From Lachnospiraceae bacterium (GTDB lineage Bacteria; Bacillota; Clostridia; Lachnospirales; Lachnospiraceae): a stretch of 64,000 nt of DNA. The stretch is taken from NCBI GenBank assembly GCA_910574865.1, contig CAJTDN010000013.1, positions 105,240 through 169,239 on the forward strand, read 5' to 3'. Position 1 is the stretch's first letter. Each line of letters begins with the position of its first letter. Of this stretch, positions 34,557 to 42,330 are shown piece after piece. Under the pieces are notes generated by a model. It made no database searches. It saw only the letters and a list, made by a program, of their open reading frames with translations, and was not told the DNA's origin. A program made the position numbers and the translations under genes.

Positions 34557-34963
34557 TAGAATTATCAAGATATCGTTTTGAGTGTTGCTTGGAAGCATTG
34601 GAAGATGCAAAAATCATGTACGAGGCCGGTCGATATAAAAATGCAATGAACCGTGCCTACTATGCCATTTTTCATGGGATGCGTGCGGTAAATGTATTGG
34701 ATGGATTTGATAGCGGCAAGCATAGTGGTGTAATCGCCCATTTTAATCAGAATTATGTGAAGACTGCGATTTTCCCGAAAATGTCCTCAAAGTTGATAAA
34801 ATTGGCATCTGAAAAGCGTGAAAATGCGGATTATCTGGATTTTTTTATTGCGTCTAAAGGAGATGCAGAGGCACAGATAAAAGGAGCGGAGCAGTTCAAA
34901 AATTGGGTTGAGGAATTTTTGAAGACGAAAGCGGGAGTTCTGGAAGATGGCGATGGATGCTAA
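34541..34963 (+). CDS. HEPN-domain protein (toxin of HEPN/MNT pair)
   Basis: This is a 140-residue helical protein. The HEPN active motif R-x(4-6)-H is seen in NRAYYAIFHGMRAV. The rest (FECCLEALEDAKIMYEAGRY, AGDAEAQIKGAEQFKNWV-like C-terminus) is typical of the ~130-residue family. HEPN toxins are metal-independent RNases. It overlaps MNT upstream and the HD gene downstream (17 nt), so the three are coupled. Confidence 0.85.
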   Translation: MERSVIELSRYRFECCLEALEDAKIMYEAGRYKNAMNRAYYAIFHGMRAVNVLDGFDSGKHSGVIAHFNQNYVKTAIFPKMSSKLIKLASEKRENADYLDFFIASKGDAEAQIKGAEQFKNWVEEFLKTKAGVLEDGDGC

Positions 34964-35405
34964 GTATACGGACGTGGAAACGTTTTTGCACGACATGGAG
35001 ACGGAGAAGCTTGTGTCGGAAATGAAACGGTATGTCCAGCATGGACGGGTTTCCACGTATGAACATTGTGTCAGCGTTGTACGGCTCAGCCTTGGAATAA
35101 ATAGGGCGTTCCATCTGAACGCTGACATGGACAGTCTGTTAAAAGGTGCCATGTTGCATGATTTTTATCTTTACGACTGGCATGACGATGACAATGGCGC
35201 GCACAAGTGGCACGGGTTTTTCCATGCGCAGAAAGCGTCACGAAACGCGAAGAAATATTTTCGTGTCAACAGGAAAATACAACATATCATCGAAAGCCAC
35301 ATGTGGCCGTTAAACATCACCAGGGTGCCACATAGCAGGGAGGCGTGGATTGTCTGTCTTGCGGACAAATATGTCTCTTTTTTTGAAACGGTTTTTGGAA
35401 GATAG
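34947..35405 (+). CDS. HD-domain phosphohydrolase
   Basis: This is a 152-residue HD protein. The metal-binding pattern is H (TYEHCVSVVRLS), HD (GAMLHDFYLYDWH), later H-H (WHGFFHAQKASRNAK, ESHMWPLN) and D (VCLADKYVSF). It lacks the GYP loop of cyclic-di-GMP enzymes. Substrates in this family are nucleotides or phosphoesters. Its start lies inside the HEPN gene, in a different frame, so it belongs to the operon. Whether it takes part in the toxin system (for example removing AMP) is inference. Confidence 0.82.
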   Translation: MAMDAKYTDVETFLHDMETEKLVSEMKRYVQHGRVSTYEHCVSVVRLSLGINRAFHLNADMDSLLKGAMLHDFYLYDWHDDDNGAHKWHGFFHAQKASRNAKKYFRVNRKIQHIIESHMWPLNITRVPHSREAWIVCLADKYVSFFETVFGR

Positions 35406-35420
35406 GGAGGTAGCTTTTAC

Positions 35421-36197
35421 ATGATAGTCAGCCGCATGGTATGCTTGTTCATGGTATACAGCGTCATGGGATGGGTTTATGAAACCACGTTTTGTACGGT
35501 AAAAGGAGGAAAATGGGAGAATAGGGGATTTCTGTATGGCCCCGTATGCCCGATTTACGGGACAGGTGCCGTTGCCATTTCCCTTGTCGTGCAGGCCTTA
35601 CAGACGTTTGATGTGGAACTGCGTGCATGGTGGGTATTTATAGTGGCTGTCATCGGCAGTGCCGTTTTAGAGTACGTCACGTCGTGGGTACTGGAAAAGT
35701 TATTCCACGCGTTGTGGTGGGATTACAGTAACCTGCCGCTGAATCTGAATGGAAGGATTAGTCTGTTTACCGGCCTCGGGTTTGGCGTGGCGGGGATTTT
35801 GGTCGTGTACCTGATCGCACCCTTCACGGAAAAGGCCATGTCGTATGTCAGCCCCATGGTGGCGGAGGTATGCGCCTTGGTTCTTATCTCTTTGTTCATG
35901 GTTGACCTGACGTTGACCGTGTCGGCGTTGTTACATTTTGACCGGATTGTCATGCAGGCGGAAAACACGTTCAACAGCAAGATGGAAAAAATTGTAGACC
36001 ACGCGGTGAACCAGACCGCGGGCATGTTCCAGGATATCGCGGCGAAGGGGCTTGAAGCAAGGGTGAATATGCTCGGAGGGTTCGCTAAAAGCGCGGTGCG
36101 CCGGGTAAACACGTTTCGGTATAAGGAGGAGGCAAAGGAAAAACTGGACATGCTTCTGCACATGATAAAAGGACGGAAAGGACACGGTAACGAATAA
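35421..36197 (+). CDS. CmpB-type putative ABC permease membrane protein
   Basis: This is a 258-residue protein of the ABC_trans_CmpB family: it opens VYSVMGWVYETTFCTVKGGK, then WENRGFLYGPVCPIYGTGA. Five or so membrane segments lie in the first ~170 residues, followed by an amphipathic cytoplasmic helix with many Lys. The name transporter is historical and not demonstrated. It follows the HD gene by 15 nt with AGGGAGG and ends the operon at a terminator. Confidence 0.85.
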   Translation: MIVSRMVCLFMVYSVMGWVYETTFCTVKGGKWENRGFLYGPVCPIYGTGAVAISLVVQALQTFDVELRAWWVFIVAVIGSAVLEYVTSWVLEKLFHALWWDYSNLPLNLNGRISLFTGLGFGVAGILVVYLIAPFTEKAMSYVSPMVAEVCALVLISLFMVDLTLTVSALLHFDRIVMQAENTFNSKMEKIVDHAVNQTAGMFQDIAAKGLEARVNMLGGFAKSAVRRVNTFRYKEEAKEKLDMLLHMIKGRKGHGNE

Positions 36198-36221
36198 GCT
36201 GCCGGGGCGGTTAGATAGAGA

Positions 36222-36251
36222 AGACGTATGGGAGAACCATGCGTCTTTTTT
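36222..36251 (+). terminator. terminator of the MNT/HEPN/HD/CmpB operon
   Basis: AGACGTATGG (36222-36231) pairs with CCATGCGTCT (36237-36246) with one G-U pair, 5-nt loop, then TTTTT. The three-hairpin repeat begins at once after the T-run. Confidence 0.85.
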
Positions 36252-36373
36252 ATGTTATAGGAAACTTCGTTTCCTATAACATAAAAACCTCCGGGGGATG
36301 CGCACAAGCGTGAAGAGGAATGTGTCGCTAAAGCGACCGCGCTTGGCGCGAGAGTTTCGCAAGCGAAACTCTT
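36250..36373. repeat. three-hairpin dispersed repeat, copy A
   Basis: A perfect 16-bp hairpin (36250-36265 with 36269-36284; core GTTATAGGAAAC, loop TTC) is followed by AAAACCTCCGGGGGATGCGCAC, a small GTCGCT/AGCGAC hairpin, and GGCGCGAGAGTTTCGC with its inverted partner GCGAAACTCT at 36363. The same order is seen at 57205-57336 and, partly, at 46985-47052. Confidence 0.8.
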
Positions 36374-36431
36374 TATCCCGTTCTAAAATCTGTTCGTGAT
36401 TTTATCTAAAAATGCAACTGGAAATTTGTGA

Positions 36432-36917
36432 TGTTTTAACAAAGAGGAATATCTGTACTGCGTGGAAACCATGAGCCTGAAGGGCGCAAGGATCGTAAGG
36501 TTCCGCTGTGACGAAAACGGTGACCTGCACGACAAGGAAGTGTACGGACCCTCCGCGTGGGGGCAGGGCGCGTATCCGGACGGAATCAGTTTTGACGAGT
36601 ACGGGAACCTATGGGGGACGATGGTGTACTCCAACAAGGTTTGGTTTATCGACCCGGAAGGTGAAGGGCATATCCTCATCGACTTCGGCGACCATGACAA
36701 GGTACAAGCTTTGGACGACGCGTTTTACGCGGGGAAGGTGACGAACGAAATCCTCTTTCCGACGGCCGCGGGGCCCTGCGCCTGGACGGCGAGCGTGTGC
36801 TTCGGCGGGCCGGACAGGAGGACGGTTTACATCGGTGCCCTGAAAGAGACGAGCATACCGTTTTTCCGCTCACCGGCCGCGGGCCTTCCGATGGTACACT
36901 GGAACGATACATATTGA
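36432..36917 (+). pseudogene. SMP-30/gluconolactonase-like gene, 5'-truncated
   Basis: An open frame of ~160 codons matches the C-terminal half of SMP-30/LRE-type lactonases: EEYLYCVETMSLKGARIVRF, AYPDGISFDEYGNLWGTMVY, then CFGGPDRRTVYIGALKETSI and the end GLPMVHWNDTY. Full-length members are ~300 residues and the N-terminal propeller blades are missing; the frame is open back to 36432 with no ribosome site. It belongs to the decayed sugar locus. Confidence 0.75.
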
Positions 36918-36918
36918 T

Positions 36919-36952
36919 GATACCATGTAGTGCGGAGTAATCCGCAGGTATC
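36919..36952. repeat. GATACC...GGTATC element, minimal copy (34 bp)
   Basis: GATACCATGTAGTGCGGAGT and TCCGCAGGTATC: only the outer inverted ends and the GTAGTGCGGAG block remain, starting right after the lactonase stop. Confidence 0.6.
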
Positions 36953-37010
36953 GTAGTGAGATATATCAAAAATGGGATGATATATCAAAAGTGGTTTGGG
37001 AGGAGGACGC

Positions 37011-38325
37011 ATGGATACTTACGCGATAAAAATGGAACGGATTCAGAAAGGGTTTTCCGGCGTGCCCGTTTTAAAAGAGGTTGATTTTGAGTTAAAGGAA
37101 GGCGAGATTCATGCGCTGCTGGGGGAAAACGGGGCGGGAGCTTGGGAAGAAAACCTGGATTAACGAGCGCGACACGTACAAGAGGGCGCGCGAAATGATG
37201 GAGCTTCTGAGCCTGGACATCGACGTGAAAAGCCAGGTCCAGACGCTGGGAATCGGGGCGCAGTTCTTTACCGAGATTTGCAGGTGCCTTTTGGGAAATG
37301 CCCGCATCGTCATCTTGGACGAACCCACGTCCGCCATGACGCCGATTGAGTACAGTTATTTTCTGCGGGCCATCAAGAAATTGCGGGAGCAGCACATTTC
37401 CGTAATTTACATTTCGCACAGGCTGGACGAGATCAAGGACATCTGTGACCGGGTGACAATCCTCCGAGACGGGAAGAACGTCAGGACGGCGGAGGTAAAA
37501 GACATCACGATTCCGGAAATCATCCACGAGATGGTGGGCAAGGACACGTCCGGATACCTGCAAAGGCAGCAGGGGGCGGATTTGACAAAGGCACCGGTGA
37601 TGATGAAGCTTGACCATGTCTCTTCCGGTAAAATCGAGGACATTTCGTTCGAACTGAAGGCGGGGGAAATCCTCGGGGTCACGGGGCTTTTAGGGGCCGG
37701 GAAGACGGAGCTGGCGAACGTGATTTTCGGCGTGGACAGAAAGACGAAAGGGATCATCACCGTGGACGGGAAGGAGTGCACGTTCAAGAACCCGCGCCAG
37801 GCCATGAAGGCGGGTATTCCTATCGCGGTGGTGCTTCGTGACATACCGTCCAAGAAGGACTTGTACGCCACGTTCTCCGGCACGGACGATATCGAGTTGG
37901 GAGAGCTCGGTGCGAAAGGCCTGCTTGACGCAATCGGGGAAAGCGGGAAAATCGTGTATATCCAGGGAACCCCGGGCTTGTCCACGGCGGAAGACCGTAC
38001 GAGCGGATTCCACAACATCATTGACCAGTATGACGGGATTGAAATCGTCGCCGAGCAGGCAGGCGGTGTGGTCCAGGCGATTGACGCGGCGGGACGTACC
38101 GGCAAAATCAAGGTCGGCGGTGCCAACCTGCAGTCCGACGCTTACCAGAGGTTACTGGACGGGACGTAGGCGTGGGATGTGACGACCCCGCCGATGATGT
38201 TAGATAACGCGCTGGAAGCCCTCGTCACCGTTCTTGAAGGCGGGGAAGTGGAAAAGAGAATCAACGCGGATCTGGATATCGTGACAAAGGACAACGCGAA
38301 AGATTTTGAATATCAGGTTTATTAA
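37011..38325 (+). pseudogene. sugar ABC ATPase fused by deletion to a sugar-binding protein
   Basis: ATG 37011 (AGGAGG site) starts an RbsA/MglA-like ATPase: [27 protein letters not shown]. At the Walker A the KST is gone and the frame ends (AWEENLD, stop 37161). From ~37130 the ATPase resumes in another frame at [16 protein letters not shown], has a complete Walker B (IVILDEPTSAMTP), H-loop (YISHRLDEI) and part of the second half (GVTGLLGAGKTELANVIFG). At about residue GIPIAVVLRDIPSKKD it changes to a periplasmic sugar-binding protein (IVYIQGTPGLSTAEDR, AEQAGG). An in-frame TAG at 38167 interrupts it and the end (AWDVTTPPMMLDNALEALVT) runs to 38325. The permease gene is missing. At least two deletions and one nonsense change are needed. 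Confidence 0.85.
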
Positions 38326-38376
38326 TCTGGGCGCGATACATGGGGGCTGTCTGGTACAGCCCCTTTTTCTTCAAAA

Positions 38377-38559
38377 ATGAGAGAGGAGGAGAACGGGGTG
38401 CCGGTCAACACGCTCGGGTGCGTACATATCGTCCTGCGTGTCGATGATATCGACGGGATGGTGAGGGACTTGAAAGAAAAAGGAATCCAGTTCTGCTCGG
38501 AAACATACGAGGAAATCAAGGACGGGACGATAGCGGGCATGAAATATCCGGACAAGTAA
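38377..38559 (+). pseudogene. VOC/glyoxalase-family remnant
   Basis: This 60-codon frame reads VPVNTLGCVHIVLRVDDIDG, MVRDLKEKGIQFCSETYEE, GTIAGMKYPDK. That is the second half of a vicinal-oxygen-chelate protein (H..., helix, G-x-x-F, then the D-P-D/Y-P-D metal end). The N-terminal half and the last strand are missing. Confidence 0.6.
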
Positions 38560-38714
38560 TTAGTGAAATTTTGGAAATAATGTGGTACAATAACGAGAAA
38601 AATGGCAGCCATGCTTGCATGGACAGACATTTGACGACTATCCTCATCGAGACGACAGTCGAGATGGTATAATCGACAGAGATTAAAAAATGGCAGGACC
38701 GAAGCGGGAGACTT

Positions 38715-38963
38715 ATGAAGATTAAAAAACAGACAATCAGTGACAACATCAGCGAATATTTGCGTGACCAGATTATGACCCGGAAATTAAAAGAAGGGGA
38801 CAGAATCGTGGAGAGCCAGATAGCGAAGGAACTGGGGGTTTCCCAGGCACCCGTCAGGGAGGCGCTTCTCCAGCTGGAGGGGATGGGGCTCGTGAAGAAC
38901 AAGCCATACGTGGGTTCTTACGTCCTTCCCGTGGACATGGACATCATCTACATGCTAAAGTAA
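38715..38963 (+). pseudogene. GntR-family regulator, N-terminal domain only
   Basis: The 82-residue product is a full GntR winged helix (NISEYLRDQIMTRKLKEGDR, ESQIAKELGVSQAPVREALL, LEGMGLVKNKPYVGSYV) that stops at YMLK, where the FadR/FCD ligand domain of ~140 residues should follow. It would bind DNA without an effector domain, so it is probably decayed. It may have regulated the lost sugar locus. Confidence 0.75.
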
Positions 38964-39040
38964 CCTATAAGGAACAAGTGGCATGGATATCATTGATAGG
39001 AACTTTGCGTATGGTAAAAGGATTAAGGGAGTATTTTCCG

Positions 39041-40006
39041 ATGATTCGGACAAAAAACGAGATTTTGAAAGAGATTCGGCAGGAAAAGAATCTGAACGAT
39101 TTGTTTGACAGCTGGAAAAAGGAGCAGCAGAAGGAATTCCTGGATTTCACGAGCGGGATGAAAGGGGTGAAAATCCTATATGACGCTTTCTTCAAAGAGA
39201 TTTTCAATCCGGAAATCAAGCCGGAACGGCTGGAGGCCTTGCTGTCCTTATTGTTGAAGCAGAAAGTGAAGATAAAGTGCATCCTTCCCGGTGATAACAG
39301 CCGCATTGCGGATGAAAGTTCCTTGCTCATCATGGATATCCTGGTGCAACTGGAAGATGGCAGCCTGGCGAACATCGAGTGCCAGAAAATCGGTTACAAG
39401 TTCCCCGGCCAGCGCGCCGCCTGCTATTCTGCAGACCCATTGCTACGCCAGTACAAGCGGGTTCGGGGCGAGAAAGGAGAGGCCTTCTGCTACAAGGACA
39501 TCAAGAAAGTTTATACGATTGTCTTTTTTGAAGAGAGCACGGACAATTTTCACGAACTCCCGGACGACTACATTCACTATGCGAAACCGCAGGTTGATAT
39601 CGGTCTGGAGATCGAATTATCGCAAAAATATGTGTTCATCCCACTGGACATCTTCCGTGAGAAACTATATAATAGGGGCATAGTAACCCCGTTGGACGCG
39701 TGGCTGGCCTTTTTGAGCGTGGATGACCCGGAGTGGATAGAAAAGCTAATCCAGCAATATCCCGAGTTCGTCCCCTTATATGAGGCGGTTTACGCGATTT
39801 GTAAGAATGTGGAGAGAGTCATGGGAATATTTTCGGAAGAACTAAGAATAATGGATAGGAACACCGTTCAGCTGATGATTGACGAAATGCAAGACGAGAT
39901 TGATGGGATGAAGGAACTGCTGGGACAGAAGGATGAGTTGTTGAGTCAAATGGACGAGAAAATCAGACAGCTAGAAAAGCGTCTTGCGGAATTGTCTTCG
40001 GGCTGA
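39041..40006 (+). CDS. Rpn/PD-(D/E)XK nuclease family transposase-like protein
   Basis: This is a 321-residue protein. The nuclease core is DAFFKEIFNPEIKPERLEAL, IMDILVQLEDGSLANIECQK (D-x(n)-E-x-Q in place of E-x-K), and PGQRAACYSADPLLRQYKRV. The C-terminal ~50 residues form a coiled coil (LLGQKDELLSQMDEKIRQLE). Family members promote RecA-independent recombination or are thought to be mobile nucleases. ATG 39041 has AAGGGAG 9 nt upstream; GTG 38978 overlaps the truncated GntR region and is less likely. A second, different member lies at 60346. Confidence 0.8.
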   Translation: MIRTKNEILKEIRQEKNLNDLFDSWKKEQQKEFLDFTSGMKGVKILYDAFFKEIFNPEIKPERLEALLSLLLKQKVKIKCILPGDNSRIADESSLLIMDILVQLEDGSLANIECQKIGYKFPGQRAACYSADPLLRQYKRVRGEKGEAFCYKDIKKVYTIVFFEESTDNFHELPDDYIHYAKPQVDIGLEIELSQKYVFIPLDIFREKLYNRGIVTPLDAWLAFLSVDDPEWIEKLIQQYPEFVPLYEAVYAICKNVERVMGIFSEELRIMDRNTVQLMIDEMQDEIDGMKELLGQKDELLSQMDEKIRQLEKRLAELSSG

Positions 40007-40039
40007 TTGGATGTTCATTCCGTTATTGTTGTTGCCGTA

Positions 40040-40068
40040 CAGCTCGCGGCCGGTCAGGCCGTGAGCTG
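40040..40068. repeat. GC-rich palindrome between convergent genes
   Basis: CAGCTCGCGGCC (40040-40051) and GGCCGTGAGCTG (40057-40068), loop GGTCA. It is a short member of the CGGCCGG..CCGTGA palindrome family (9804, 44858) and could act as a bidirectional terminator without a T-run. Confidence 0.6.
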
Positions 40069-40086
40069 CGTGAATAAACAAATGTC

Positions 40087-40488
40087 TCATTTGCAACATG
40101 TAATTAATTCTTCCTCCGTGAACGGTATGAACAAATCATAAACGCCTAAACTGGGAACTTTATCCAAAAGTTCCCGTTTGAAGCCAGGCAGTATTGCCCG
40201 GCCGGACACGACTTGTTCTGATAACTGTATCCCGTTTTTTTCGGCCTGTGCAAGCGCGTATTTCATCTCTGACCGTATCCCGTCCATTCTTAACTTGTTT
40301 AATTCATCAAGTCGTGCTTTTTGCTCTTCGTTGATATTAAGGCTTAGTTCCACGTCGTCGTCCTTTTGCTTGTTTGCGGCGGCCAGATAAGTCCTTATCA
40401 TAACGGGACTTATCGTCTTTTGCAGTTCTTTTAACATTTCATGGAACCGTCTTGACTTTTCATAGGTTGAGCGGGCATAAGATACCAT
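40087..40488 (-). CDS. hypothetical protein (133 aa)
   Basis: This is a small, charged, helical protein that I do not recognise. It begins MVSYARSTYEKSRRFHEMLK and contains LSLNINEEQKARLDELNKLR, suggesting a coiled coil in the middle and a C-terminal ELLDKVPSLGVYDLFIPFTE. No signal peptide. AAGGAGG precedes the ATG. It stands downstream of the ABC exporter on the same strand with a 66-nt gap. Confidence 0.65.
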   Translation of the reverse strand: MVSYARSTYEKSRRFHEMLKELQKTISPVMIRTYLAAANKQKDDDVELSLNINEEQKARLDELNKLRMDGIRSEMKYALAQAEKNGIQLSEQVVSGRAILPGFKRELLDKVPSLGVYDLFIPFTEEELITCCK

Positions 40489-40554
40489 GGTAAAATCCTC
40501 CTTATATTATATGCCTCCGGCGGGTGTTGGATATCCGTTTAGTTCATTTGTCAG

Positions 40555-42330
40555 TTATTCAAACTGGCTTTCGTACAACTGATAATACAGTCCTTTTCTG
40601 GCCATCAGTTCGGCGTGGTTGCCGGATTCTAAAATGCCGTTGTCATCGATGTAGAAGATGCGGTCGGCGTTTTTGATGGTAGAGAGCCGGTGGGCGATGA
40701 TGAACGACGTGCGGTTTTCGAGCATCGCCTCGATGCCCGCCTGCACGAGGCGTTCCGTGTGGGTGTCGATGCTCGAGGTGGCTTCGTCCAGTATCAGGAT
40801 GCGCGGGTCGGAGAGCATCGTGCGGGCAAAGGCGAGAAGCTGGCGCTGCCCGATGGACAATTGGGAGCTGTGCTCGCTAATCTGCGTGTCATACCCGTCC
40901 TTCGTCTCCATGATGAAATCGTGCGCGTTGACGGCCTTGGCCGCCGCGATCATTTCCTCCTCGGTGGCATCGCGCCTCCCATAGCAAATGTTTTCCCGGA
41001 TCGTGCCGGTGAACAAGAAGGTGTCCTGCGTCATGACGCCCATCTGGCGGCGCAGGCTGTCAAGCGTGACGTGGCGCGTGTCGTGGCCATCCACGCGGAT
41101 TTGCCCGCTTGTCACGTCGTAAAAGCGGCTGATTAAGTTGACGATGGTCGTCTTCCCGGCACCGGTCGGTCCCACGAGGGCGATGGTCTCGCCTGGCTGG
41201 ATCATGAAATTGACGTCTGTAAGAATCATTTTTTCCGGCTCGTCCGGATAAGCGAAGGAAACGTGGTCGAAGCACACTTCCCCGCGAATCTGCGGCAGTT
41301 CCACGCTTCCCTCGAGGCTGGTGATTTCCGCCGGCGTGTCGAGGATTTCGAAAATGCGTTCCGCGGCCGAAATGTTGGTGACGATTTTATTCCAAAAGTT
41401 CGAAAGGTTGCGGATCGGGTTCCAAAACATGGCCAAATACGTGGAAAATGCCATGAAGGTGCCGACCCCGATTTTGCCCACCCCGATGACACGGATACCG
41501 ATAAAATACAGCAGGAACCCGCCAAGTCCCCAGACGATTTCCACCACCGCGCCGAACGCGTCGCCCACGCGCACGGCGGCCACATAGCTGTTCCGCGATT
41601 CGAGGGCGCACTGGTCAAAATCCGCCTGCCGTTCGTTTTCCGCGGCAAAGCTCTGGACGATGCGGATGCCGGAAAAATTTTCGTGGATGAAGGCGTTTAA
41701 GTTTGAATTTTTCTGCCGGTGGATGCGCCATAATTTGTGACCGAAATACTGGATGAAAAACATTCCGGCGATTAAAATCGGCAAGGTCAGGAAGGCGGCC
41801 ATGGCAAGTGGCGGGCTCTTGACGACCATGATGACGGCCACCCCGACGACGGTTAAAAAGTCGGGCAAAAGTTTCGTCACGCTGTCGGAAAAAATATCCT
41901 TCAGGGCATTGATGTCCCCGATGACGCGGGCCAGGATTTTTCCGGTCGGCCGGCTGTCGAAAAAATGGAAGCTCAAAGTCTGTATATGTTCGTACAGTTC
42001 ATCGCGGATTGTCAAAAGAATCCGATTCGTCACATCGGCAATCATGCGCATCCAACGCCTCGTGCAGAGCATGTAGAGCACAAATAGGAAAAAAGCCACG
42101 GCAGCCAGGCGTAAAAGTCCCGCGATGTCTTGTCCGGCCACGTAGGTGTCCACGGCCAGCTCAATCATTAAAGGCGTGGCCAACGAGATGGACAAGGTGA
42201 CAAACAAAAGACAGCTTACCTTTACCAGGGTCGCCGTGTAGGTGGTCAAATAACGGTACAGCCGGAGCAATGTCGCCTTTTTTGACACGTTCTGTATGGT
42301 TTCATCTTGTTTTATTGCGTTTACCGACAT
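40555..42330 (-). CDS. ABC exporter subunit (canonical ATPase site half)
   Basis: This is a 591-residue half-transporter: six membrane segments in residues ~20-310, then an ATPase. Walker A GPTGAGKTTIVNLISRF, signature LSIGQRQLLAFART (Ser-Ile variant), Walker B ILILDEATSSIDTHTE with the catalytic Glu, H-loop FIIAHRLSTIKNAD. Its first 10 nt overlap the partner gene upstream. The pair fits the heterodimeric multidrug type (BmrCD/TM287-288/LmrCD), which pumps hydrophobic drugs or peptides. A narrow substrate cannot be assigned. Confidence 0.92.
   Translation of the reverse strand: MSVNAIKQDETIQNVSKKATLLRLYRYLTTYTATLVKVSCLLFVTLSISLATPLMIELAVDTYVAGQDIAGLLRLAAVAFFLFVLYMLCTRRWMRMIADVTNRILLTIRDELYEHIQTLSFHFFDSRPTGKILARVIGDINALKDIFSDSVTKLLPDFLTVVGVAVIMVVKSPPLAMAAFLTLPILIAGMFFIQYFGHKLWRIHRQKNSNLNAFIHENFSGIRIVQSFAAENERQADFDQCALESRNSYVAAVRVGDAFGAVVEIVWGLGGFLLYFIGIRVIGVGKIGVGTFMAFSTYLAMFWNPIRNLSNFWNKIVTNISAAERIFEILDTPAEITSLEGSVELPQIRGEVCFDHVSFAYPDEPEKMILTDVNFMIQPGETIALVGPTGAGKTTIVNLISRFYDVTSGQIRVDGHDTRHVTLDSLRRQMGVMTQDTFLFTGTIRENICYGRRDATEEEMIAAAKAVNAHDFIMETKDGYDTQISEHSSQLSIGQRQLLAFARTMLSDPRILILDEATSSIDTHTERLVQAGIEAMLENRTSFIIAHRLSTIKNADRIFYIDDNGILESGNHAELMARKGLYYQLYESQFE

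Noticed and set aside
38600..38640. CCATGCTTGCATGG palindrome as another GATACC element
   Set aside because: Only the central palindrome is shared; the ends and inner blocks are missing.
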